DNA of 64,000 bases from Streptomyces fuscichromogenes (lineage in GTDB: Bacteria; Actinomycetota; Actinomycetes; Streptomycetales; Streptomycetaceae): contig NZ_BMML01000005.1 of NCBI RefSeq assembly GCF_014645815.1, forward strand, positions 434,001-498,000. Direction: 5' to 3'. Made by a program: the position numbers and the translations under genes. Below, piece after piece: positions 29,672 through 36,481 of this stretch; within the stretch, counting starts at the first letter, position 1; every line of letters starts with the position of its first letter. Under the pieces are notes generated by a model. That model did no database searches, was not told where the DNA came from, and saw only the letters and a program-made list of their open reading frames with translations.

Positions 29672-30214
29672 AATGTTACTCGTCGGGTAGTCAAGGTCGT
29701 GTCGGCGGGATGTCGACCGAGTGCTGATGGATCTACGCGCATATGTGTGCGCGGGGTCCCCCCTGAGGAGCTAACCTACCCCTCATGAGGCTTCGTCCCC
29801 GAGTTGGGGACGGAGCTCCGTCTTGTCTGCACGCTCTAGTTCTCGTCGGCTCTTCATGAAAAGCGCGAGGTAAAGTAAGACGTGAAAGAAAAGATCACCA
29901 GGACCGCCCGCAAGGCAGTAGTGTCGGTAATGGCAGTGTCGGCAATAACCCTCACGTGTATTGCTTATGCAATCACGATCCATTCCGGCCTGCTCGCTAC
30001 CGGAGCGTAAACAATCCGGCGTCCGGTCCCTGTCGCATCCTCGCACCCTCGCGGCCCGTACCGGACACCGACACCCCCGGCACCTGGCCGACGGCGATCG
30101 CTCGGCCGACGCAGGCCGGTCGGCCCCTCCCTGAAGAACCGGCGGCTCTGGGACGATGGCACTCAGAGCCGTTCGGCTCCGGTGGGCTCCGTTGCGCGAC
30201 TGGGGGGTACTGCG
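29672..30214. other. Lower-GC spacer between SARP-NLR and effector genes
   Basis: 543 bases. A 7-bp hairpin CGTCCCC-GAGTT-GGGGACG (29794-29812) may end the SARP transcript. A minimal ORF ATG-AAA-AGC-GCG-AGG-TAA lies at 29856-29873, then a 42-codon ORF (29882-30010). Bases 30166-30179, GAGCCGTTCGGCTC, form an inverted repeat 36 bases before the effector start. The 29840-30010 stretch is clearly AT-richer than the genome norm. Confidence 0.5.
29882..30010 (+). CDS. Small hydrophobic peptide (42 aa), candidate
   Basis: GTG 29882 opens a 42-codon frame ending TAA. The peptide begins with a basic stretch, MKEKITRTARK, then a single hydrophobic segment (VVSVMAVSAITLTCIAYAIT) and a short tail IHSGLLATGA. 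It could be a single-pass membrane peptide, a secreted signal peptide-like product or a toxin-like peptide. A GCGAGG lies 11 bases upstream, a bit far. It lies between an NLR-type regulator and the motif-bearing effector. Coding status is supported only by the coherent charge/hydrophobic pattern. Confidence 0.4.
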   Translation: MKEKITRTARKAVVSVMAVSAITLTCIAYAITIHSGLLATGA

Positions 30215-30619
30215 GTGGATCCGATCTCGGCGAGTCTGCTCGTGGCCGTGGCGACCGGTGCGGCCGGCGAGGCCGGGCGCCAACTGTGGGACTCACTGTG
30301 CCGGTTGGTACGAAGGAACCCGGCTCGGGACGCTCCCGGAGGCCTGGGCCCGGAGGTCGGCGAACTGGAACTCGCCTCCTTGTCCGAGGCGCCCCATGAC
30401 CTGGTGCGAGCACGGGTGCTCGGTGAGGCGCTCGGTCGCCGTGCCGCGAACGACCCCGCTTTTCGAACCGAGTTGGCGCAGTGGCACCAGCAGGCACAGG
30501 TGGTGCGCACCGGCGACGGGGACACCGCCAACACCGTGAGCGGCGGAACCCAGAACGCCCCCGTCCTCCAGGGCCGTGACTTCTCCGGAATCACCTTCAA
30601 CGAACCCGGCCGGAACTAG
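30215..30619 (+). CDS. Small protein with C-terminal amyloid-type motif, putative NLR effector
   Basis: 134 residues from GTG 30215 (GGGGGG upstream; the GTG at 30182 has no ribosome site). The N-terminus VDPISASLLVAVATGAAGEA is a hydrophobic helix, followed by a helical region and ANDPAFRTELAQWHQQ. The C-terminus is TANTVSGGTQNAPVLQGRD then FSGITFN. The last two parts match the NLR at 23870-26299, where ARDPATRHALMEWTHR precedes TANTVAGHAVLHGPTVQARD. Small helical domain plus C-terminal amyloid motif is the layout described for Bell-domain effectors activated by NLR seeding, often membrane-active. That this is a death effector is inference. Confidence 0.7.
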   Translation: MDPISASLLVAVATGAAGEAGRQLWDSLCRLVRRNPARDAPGGLGPEVGELELASLSEAPHDLVRARVLGEALGRRAANDPAFRTELAQWHQQAQVVRTGDGDTANTVSGGTQNAPVLQGRDFSGITFNEPGRN

Positions 30620-30655
30620 CTCCCGCCTGCACGCTCCGGTTCCTGCCTCGGCCCG

Positions 30656-31381
30656 TCACCGCAATCCCGCGATCAGGAACCCGACCAGGCGCCGGGCGTC
30701 GTAGCCGGGGTCGTGCTCCGCGCCGATGCAGAGGTTGCCGACGCCGCGCATCAGCTCGTACGCCGTCGGGCGGGCATGGATCTCGCCGGCCTCGGAGGCC
30801 GCGTCGAGGAGCCGGGTGCAGACGGGGACGAGGCGGTCCAGGAAATAGGTGTGCAGGGTGTCGAAGCCCGCCTGGTCGGAGTGCAGGGCGGCGGCGAGGC
30901 CGTGCTTGGTGGTCAGGAAGTCCACGAAGAGGTCGATCCACTCGCGCAGCGCGTCGTACGGGGTCGGGGCGCTGGTCGACAGGGCCGGGCCGGCCTCGGC
31001 GCAGGCCTCCACCTGGTGCCGGTAGACCGCGATGATCAGGTCGGCGCGGGTGGGGAAGTGCCGGTAGATCGTCGCGGTGCCGACGCCTGCCCGGGCCGCG
31101 ATGTCGCGCACCGGCGCCTCCACGCCCGACGCGACGAACGCCGCCGCGGCCGCCTCCAGCAACGTCATCTCATTGCGCCGGGCATCGGCCCGCCGAGGCC
31201 GGGCGGTCTGCCTGTCGTCCGCGGGCGGGGCGGCTTGTCCGCCGTCCGTGGGGCGGGCGGCCGGTCCGTCATCCGTGGGGCGGGCCGTGGTCGTGGCTGC
31301 GGCCGCCTGGTTCTTGACCGCAGGCCGGGACCTGGGTCGGGACCCGGGCCGGGGGCCGGCCTGCCGCTCCTCATCCTTCAT
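30656..31381 (-). CDS. TetR-family repressor
   Basis: 241 residues if ATG 31381 is used. The first ~70 residues are Pro/Arg/Ala low complexity with ARPTDDGPAARPTDGGQ repeats; the HTH is MTLLEAAAAAFVASGVEAPV plus RDIAARAGVGTATIYRHFPT, so a shorter product from a later start is possible. The ligand domain resembles the SACE_7040/TetR_C group (LREWIDLFVDFLTTKHGLA). It is divergent from an aldo/keto reductase gene with two inverted repeats in the gap, so it likely represses that gene. Confidence 0.87.
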   Translation of the reverse strand: MKDEERQAGPRPGSRPRSRPAVKNQAAAATTTARPTDDGPAARPTDGGQAAPPADDRQTARPRRADARRNEMTLLEAAAAAFVASGVEAPVRDIAARAGVGTATIYRHFPTRADLIIAVYRHQVEACAEAGPALSTSAPTPYDALREWIDLFVDFLTTKHGLAAALHSDQAGFDTLHTYFLDRLVPVCTRLLDAASEAGEIHARPTAYELMRGVGNLCIGAEHDPGYDARRLVGFLIAGLR

Positions 31382-31453
31382 CGTCGTGATCCTTCATCGT
31401 CGCGCTCTCTCGTCGTTGCGCTCTCTCCGGCCGTCACCCTATCGGGGCGTTGC

Positions 31454-31510
31454 GAAACGGGACAGTGTTCCGTATGGTCGAAGACGTGAAGCGGGACATG
31501 GTCCCGCTTC
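31454..31510. promoter_or_regulatory. Paired TetR operators before aldo/keto reductase
   Basis: GAAGCGGGAC-ATG-GTCCCGCTTC (31488-31510) is perfect; a degenerate copy AAACGGGAC-AGT-GTTCCGTAT lies around 31456-31474. Centres are 34 bp apart. Position between divergent genes fits autoregulation. Confidence 0.65.
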
Positions 31511-31573
31511 TCCTGCTCGGCCTTCCGGCCCTGTCACGTTCTTGCTACTTCCGCCATGTGAGGAGACTCAGTC

Positions 31574-32620
31574 ATGCAGTACCGCACCTTGGGCCGTACC
31601 GGTGTACAGGTAAGTGCGCTCGGGCTCGGCGCGATGAACTTCGGCGCGATCGGGCGGACCACCCAGGAGGAGGCGACCGCGATCGTCGACGCCGCCCTGG
31701 ACGCCGGGATCAACCTGATCGACACCGCCGACATGTACGGGCAGGGCGAGTCGGAGGAGATGGTCGGCAAGGCCATCGCCGGCCGTCGCGACGACATCGT
31801 GCTGGCCACGAAGGCCGGCATGCCGATGGGGGAGGAGCGCAACCACAAGGGCGGTTCGCGCCGGTGGCTGGTCACCGCGCTGGAGGACAGTCTGCGGCGG
31901 CTCGGCGTCGACCACGTCGACCTCTATCAGGTACATCGCTGGGACCCGGCCACGAGCGACGAGGAGACCCTGTCGGCGCTGACCGATCTGCAACGCGCGG
32001 GGAAGATCCGCCACTTCGGCTCCTCGACCTACCCGGCGTACCGGATCGTGCAGGCCCAGTGGGCCGCCCGCGAGCACCGCCTGAGCCGGTACGTCACCGA
32101 ACAGCCCAGCTACTCCCTGCTCCAGCGGGGCGTCGAATCCCATGTCCTGCCCGTGACCGAGGAGTACGGGATGGGCGTGCTGGTGTGGAGCCCGCTGTCC
32201 TCCGGCTGGCTCTCCGGCGCCGTGCGCAGGGGCCGGGACATCACCACCAGCCGCGCCGAGACGCTGCCCGACCGCTTCGACCTCACCGTGCCGGCCAACC
32301 AGGCCCGGCTCGACGCCGTGGAGCGGCTGGCGGCCGTCGCCGACGGGGCCGGGCTGACCCTGATCCAGCTCGCCCTCGGCTTCGTGACCGCGCACCCCGG
32401 TGTCACCAGCGCCCTCATAGGGCCCCGCACCCCGGACCACCTGAGCTCTCAGCTGGCCGCCGCCGACACCGTGCTCTCCGCCGACGTGCTGGACGCGATC
32501 GACGCGATCGTCGCCCCCGGCACCGACCTGGCCGCCCACGAGAAGTACGACACTCCGCCCGCCCTTCTCGACCCGGCCCTGCGCCGCCGTGGCCCGGGTG
32601 CTCAGGGCAGGTCGGTCTAG
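31574..32620 (+). CDS. Aldo/keto reductase
   Basis: 348 residues from ATG 31574 preceded by GAGGAGAC. It shows the AKR barrel signature GINLIDTADMYGQGESEEMVG with the catalytic Asp-Tyr, Lys in LATKAG and the VDLYQVHRWD strand with catalytic His. The NADP site is near the C-terminus (TSALIGPRTPDHLSSQL). It reduces aldehydes or ketones in the cytoplasm. The neighbouring tetR gene and operator pair suggest induction by its substrate. Confidence 0.92.
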   Translation: MQYRTLGRTGVQVSALGLGAMNFGAIGRTTQEEATAIVDAALDAGINLIDTADMYGQGESEEMVGKAIAGRRDDIVLATKAGMPMGEERNHKGGSRRWLVTALEDSLRRLGVDHVDLYQVHRWDPATSDEETLSALTDLQRAGKIRHFGSSTYPAYRIVQAQWAAREHRLSRYVTEQPSYSLLQRGVESHVLPVTEEYGMGVLVWSPLSSGWLSGAVRRGRDITTSRAETLPDRFDLTVPANQARLDAVERLAAVADGAGLTLIQLALGFVTAHPGVTSALIGPRTPDHLSSQLAAADTVLSADVLDAIDAIVAPGTDLAAHEKYDTPPALLDPALRRRGPGAQGRSV

Positions 32621-32682
32621 TCCCGGCCCCGGTCAACCTCTTTCGCCGAAGCGTGTGATCGCCGCCAGGGTCGTCCACCCGT

Positions 32683-32714
32683 GAAGGCCCGGGGCGGCGC
32701 CGGCCCGGGCCTTC
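32683..32714. terminator. Bidirectional terminator hairpin
   Basis: GAAGGCCCGGG (32683-32693) pairs perfectly with CCCGGGCCTTC (32704-32714) around a 10-base loop, between convergent reductase and endolysin-like genes. Confidence 0.75.
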
Positions 32715-32724
32715 GCCGGAGACG

Positions 32725-33639
32725 TCAGGAGAAGAGGAGGCGCCAGGTCAGCGGGCCGGGGGTGCCGTCGGCGTCGCCGCGGAGTTCCTTGCGGGACTTC
32801 TGGAAGTCCCGCACGTTCAGCCGGTCGGCGTCGCCCCAGGTCCGGCTCGGGCCGACCTTGTAGTGATCGCCGAAGCCGCGCTTGACCAGCTGCGTGCCGA
32901 GCTTGAGGACGTAGGAGCTGGAGGCCCCGGTCACGAAGTACTTGCGGCCGGGGAAGGCGGGGATCTTCGGCTTGGTGGTGGTCTTCGGCTCCGGGGCGTC
33001 GTCCACGTCCAGGTCGGCCTTCGCGTACTTGACGATCCGGGCGAAGTCGATGGCACCGGGGTCGCCGTGGACGTTCTCGGGGACGTGCGTGTGCCCGCAC
33101 ACACCCCTGAAGTCCGTCCACTGCGCGCCCGTCATCCGCTGACCCGAGCCGTCGCCGTACGACGCGGGGTAGGCGGGCCAGGACTTCGGGCCGGACAGCG
33201 CGACGCCGTGCTGCTCGTGCATCCAGGCCAGGAAGTCGGCGACCCCCTTCAGGGCCCAGTCCGGCGCGTCCGGCCAGTAGACGTGGGCGTGGCCGGCGGA
33301 CGTCCACTGGGCATGGGTCTTCGGGTCGCAGGTGCCGGTCAGTTCGACCTGGCACACGTTCATGGTGTTGGTCTCGACACCGCCCTTCAGATTGACCAGC
33401 GCCCGGGAGGAGGTCTCTATGTCGAAGTGCTGGTACCACTTCAGCTTCCTGGCGGCGAGGTCGGGCACCGCCGTCAGGTTGGGGGCGGTCGCCCCGCCGT
33501 CGTAGGTGGGCAGGGTGTAGCCCTCCGTGGTGTGCAGGACGACGACGTTGACCTCCATCGGGTCGCCGCCGAAGTCGTCCTGGTACCAGTTGGCGCGGCT
33601 GGCGCCCGGGTAGCGCTGGGGTCCCGTCTTCGTGCTCAT
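32725..33639 (-). CDS. Phage endolysin-like protein: amidase plus wall-binding domain
   Basis: 304 residues from ATG 33639, five bases after AGGAG. The N-terminal ~190 residues look like a PGRP/amidase_2 domain: VNVVVLHTTEGYTLP (zinc His), QVELTG, and VCGHTHVPENVHGDPGAIDF (second His and the catalytic end). A Pro/Thr/Lys linker, DDAPEPKTTTKPKIPAFPG, leads to a C-terminal module (YVLKLGTQLVKRGFGDHYK, NVRDFQKSRKEL, GPLTWRLLF) typical of Streptomyces-phage peptidoglycan-binding domains. No signal peptide is seen, as in phage lysins that need a holin. No other phage gene is near, so it is a domesticated or stray gene. Confidence 0.8.
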   Translation of the reverse strand: MSTKTGPQRYPGASRANWYQDDFGGDPMEVNVVVLHTTEGYTLPTYDGGATAPNLTAVPDLAARKLKWYQHFDIETSSRALVNLKGGVETNTMNVCQVELTGTCDPKTHAQWTSAGHAHVYWPDAPDWALKGVADFLAWMHEQHGVALSGPKSWPAYPASYGDGSGQRMTGAQWTDFRGVCGHTHVPENVHGDPGAIDFARIVKYAKADLDVDDAPEPKTTTKPKIPAFPGRKYFVTGASSSYVLKLGTQLVKRGFGDHYKVGPSRTWGDADRLNVRDFQKSRKELRGDADGTPGPLTWRLLFS

Positions 33640-33736
33640 CACGACTCCTGAGGTGAATGTGTTGCCGGGGATCTGCTGATCCGCCGGAGAGAGGAGAGCT
33701 GTGGAGGGGGCAGGAGTGGCAGGGGGAGTGCCCCGG

Positions 33737-35689
33737 TCAGGGAGGCGTCGGTGCCGTCGGGCCGGCCGCCCGGCGGTGCCGGTCGAGGCGGGCGGGGTCG
33801 TAGTCGTCGCGGCCCGCGAGCGTGCGGGCGAGGGCGGCGTGCCGAAGCTGCCGGGCCGACGGGGTCTGGGTGCTCAGCACCACGTCGCGGGGCAGCTCGG
33901 GCAGCCGGTAGCGGCCGGTGCCGGGCGTGCCGGGATCGGCGTCCCAGACCAGGATCCGGGCGGTCACCGCGGCGTCGATCAGGTGCAGGAGCTCGTCCGG
34001 GGCGACGCCCTGGACCGAGGCGAGCAGGTCGAGGTCGAGCCGGTCGCCGTCGGCGGCCGCATAGGTGAGCATGGTCCGCGCCGGTTCGGGGAGCCCGACC
34101 AGGCGGGCGTGGACGATGTTGCGGACGGCGGCCGGTACCTGGGCCTCCGGTCCGATGCGCCGGACGGACGGGAGCTTGAGCAACTCGGCCAGGGCGAACG
34201 GGTGTCCCTCGGCGCGCCGGTGCAACGCGACCGCCGCCCCGGGCGGGGCCTCCTCACCGAGCGCCGTGAGCATGGCGGCCACGTCGCCGGCGGTCAGCGG
34301 CTCCAGGGTCAGCCAGGCCGCGCCGAGCAGGGCCAGTTCGGCGAGCAGTGTGCTGGACACGGGGGCGTCCGGGTTGCGCAGGGTGCACACGAACAGGACC
34401 GGGGCTTCCCGCAGCACCTGGGCGAGCCGCCGCAGCAGACGGTGGAAGCCCTGCGGCGCCCGGTCGAGGTCGTCGACGACGACGAGCGTGGGAGCCCGGG
34501 TGAGTTCGCGGACGACCGTGGCGAGGGGGTCCTTCTGCGCGACCTCGTCCTCGGCGGAGTCCTTGCCGTCCTGCCGCAGCGCGTCCAGGAGCTGGACGGT
34601 GGGACAGGTCTGGACGATCCCGCGGTTGCCGCTGAGCGCCTGACCGGCCCGGGTGCGGGCGACGGTGAAACCGGCGGCCTCGGCACGGGCGGCGGCCTCC
34701 TCCACCAGCCGGGTCTTGCCCGCCCCCTGCTCGCCGCCGATCACCGCCCAGCGGGGGCGGTTCGCGGTCGCCTCCGACAGCAGGGCGGTCAGCTGCGCCA
34801 TCTGTTCGCCGCGGCCCACGAAGGGCGCGGCGGTGGCGGCCGGTCGCGGGTGGACGCAGGCGGCGGTGAATTCGGGCCCCGGGGGCGGGGACTGCGGCCC
34901 GGCGGCGCCGAGGGCGACGACGTCGTGCCGCAGGATCGCGGTGTGCAGGTCCTGTAGCCGGGGGCTGGGGTCCAGTCCGAGTTCCGTGGCGAGCATGTCG
35001 CGGAACCGCTCGTACCGTTTCAGCGCCTCGACCGGCCGTCCGGCCGTGTAGAGGGCGCGCATCAGCAGTGCCCAGGAGGTCTCCCGGAGCGGGGCCTTGA
35101 GGACGAGGCTCTCGGCGACGTCGATCGCCTGCTCGGTCTCGCCCTGCTGGACGAGGAGCGCGGCCCGCAGCTCCCTGGCGTCGTGGAGGGCGCCGTCGAG
35201 CCGGGTGCGCTCGCGGATCGCGAAGGCGTGTTCGCCGGCCTCGGCCAGGACCTCGCCGCGCCACAGCCCGAGCGCCGTGTCGATCTCCTGCCGGGCGAAG
35301 GAGAGCTGACGGTTCCTCATCGCCTCGCGGGCCCGGCCCACCCCGTCCTCGAAGAGGGCGGTGTCCCGGGCCTCGCGGGGCACCTTGAGGGCATACCCGG
35401 CGGTGCCGCTGACCAGCATGGCGGACCTGCCCTGCCGTACCGGGTCCAGGACCGAGCGCAGCCTGCTGATGTGGGCACGCACCGAGGACGCGGCGCCGGT
35501 CGGCCGGTCCGTCGGCCACAGGTCGCGCAGGATCGTGTCCTGCGAGACCGGCCGGCCGTCCTCGACCAGCAGCCGCAGAAGCAGCAACCGGCGCTGCCGG
35601 GGCCCCAGGTCGAGGGGCACGCGGTCCCGATGGACTTCCACGGGGCCGAGCACGCCGAACCGCATCTCCTGTCCTGTCCGGGGGTTCAT
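33737..35689 (-). CDS. SARP-family regulator with AAA ATPase domain
   Basis: 650 residues, ATG or M9 start. Winged helix at 10-100 (FGVLGPVEVHRDRVPLDLG, SVRAHISRLRSVLDPV), BTAD at ~105-255 (FEDGVGRAREAMRN, LDPSPRLQDLHTAIL), then an AAA_16-type ATPase: Walker A IGGEQGAGKTRLVEE, Walker B LVVVDDLDRAP. No TPR region remains; the C-terminal end is short and Pro-rich. Such proteins activate secondary-metabolite or developmental genes. No biosynthetic cluster is next to it; the adjacent downstream gene on the opposite strand encodes a membrane protein. Confidence 0.88.
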   Translation of the reverse strand: MNPRTGQEMRFGVLGPVEVHRDRVPLDLGPRQRRLLLLRLLVEDGRPVSQDTILRDLWPTDRPTGAASSVRAHISRLRSVLDPVRQGRSAMLVSGTAGYALKVPREARDTALFEDGVGRAREAMRNRQLSFARQEIDTALGLWRGEVLAEAGEHAFAIRERTRLDGALHDARELRAALLVQQGETEQAIDVAESLVLKAPLRETSWALLMRALYTAGRPVEALKRYERFRDMLATELGLDPSPRLQDLHTAILRHDVVALGAAGPQSPPPGPEFTAACVHPRPAATAAPFVGRGEQMAQLTALLSEATANRPRWAVIGGEQGAGKTRLVEEAAARAEAAGFTVARTRAGQALSGNRGIVQTCPTVQLLDALRQDGKDSAEDEVAQKDPLATVVRELTRAPTLVVVDDLDRAPQGFHRLLRRLAQVLREAPVLFVCTLRNPDAPVSSTLLAELALLGAAWLTLEPLTAGDVAAMLTALGEEAPPGAAVALHRRAEGHPFALAELLKLPSVRRIGPEAQVPAAVRNIVHARLVGLPEPARTMLTYAAADGDRLDLDLLASVQGVAPDELLHLIDAAVTARILVWDADPGTPGTGRYRLPELPRDVVLSTQTPSARQLRHAALARTLAGRDDYDPARLDRHRRAAGPTAPTPP

Positions 35690-35987
35690 CGGGTGGCTCT
35701 CCTGGCGGTACGGGGTGCGAAGCGCTTCGCCGGACGCTGCCTCGGGGCACGGGGGGCCCGCAGATGCGTCACCGCTTCGTGTGACGGTTCGGCGAGGCAG
35801 TCAACCAATGGTTCGTTGCCCGGGTGTTGTCGGATTGTTGTCCGCCGCGTTGTTCGTGGTGCGGGCGGTGGTGCGGGCGGTGGCGCGGGGGCCGGGCTCG
35901 TACTCAGGTCGCCCCCGAGGCCGCTGGACGACCGATCTGAGTACCCGCACTCTGTCCGGTGACCGGCCCGGCCGGAACGCTGGGGCC
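35690..35987. other. Intergenic region with repeats
   Basis: About 300 bases between divergent SARP and membrane-protein genes. A short array of GGTGCGGGCGGT-type units lies near 35857-35890, and inverted GTACTCAG (35900-35907) / CTGAGTAC (35937-35944) is positioned 44 bases before the membrane-protein start. The latter could be an operator or a promoter element. Confidence 0.4.
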
Positions 35988-36386
35988 ATGCGACTTGACA
36001 AGCCCGAGTTCCGGGCGGCGATACCGGCGTGTGTCCTCGCCGGCGTTTCGGTGGCGGCCTGGGCCGCCTGGCTGGGCTGGGACCAGCGGTACGACGTGCG
36101 GCCCGACGGCTCGACCAGCGGACCGTACGCGGTGTGGCAGGTCGTCGGGCTGGTGCTCACCCTGCTCGTGCCCGTCTGCTGGGCGGCGGCCCGCGGACAC
36201 AGCACGGCGGCCGTGGGCGGTACGACCGCGGGGCTGACCCTGGCCGCCTGGGTCGACTGGTCGGACGATGCCAGTGGGCTCTTCATGGTCGGCGTGGTGC
36301 TGGTCATGGCCGGGACGTTCGTCACCACCGCCGTCGTCTCGGCCGTGACCGACACCCTGCGCCGGGACCTGCCGCTGCCCCGGTGA
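35988..36386 (+). CDS. Four-TM membrane protein, unknown
   Basis: 132 residues from ATG 35988. Hydrophobic segments are at about 12-30, 50-70, 77-92 and 95-118 (AAIPACVLAGVSVAAWAAW, WQVVGLVLTLLVPVCWAAA, AVGGTTAGLTLAAWV, FMVGVVLVMAGTFVTTAVV). WDQRYDVRPDGSTSGPY between TM1 and TM2 is the only long polar loop. It looks like a common Streptomyces small integral-membrane family with no assigned function. The start has no clear ribosome site (a GGGGCC only). Confidence 0.7.
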   Translation: MRLDKPEFRAAIPACVLAGVSVAAWAAWLGWDQRYDVRPDGSTSGPYAVWQVVGLVLTLLVPVCWAAARGHSTAAVGGTTAGLTLAAWVDWSDDASGLFMVGVVLVMAGTFVTTAVVSAVTDTLRRDLPLPR

Positions 36387-36481
36387 CCGCTGGCCGCTGG
36401 CCGCCGCGTCGCGCCGACGCACCGCTCTGTCACCGCCCCGCCGCCCCGCCGCCGAGCAAGCCCAGCGCCCCACCCCCTCGG

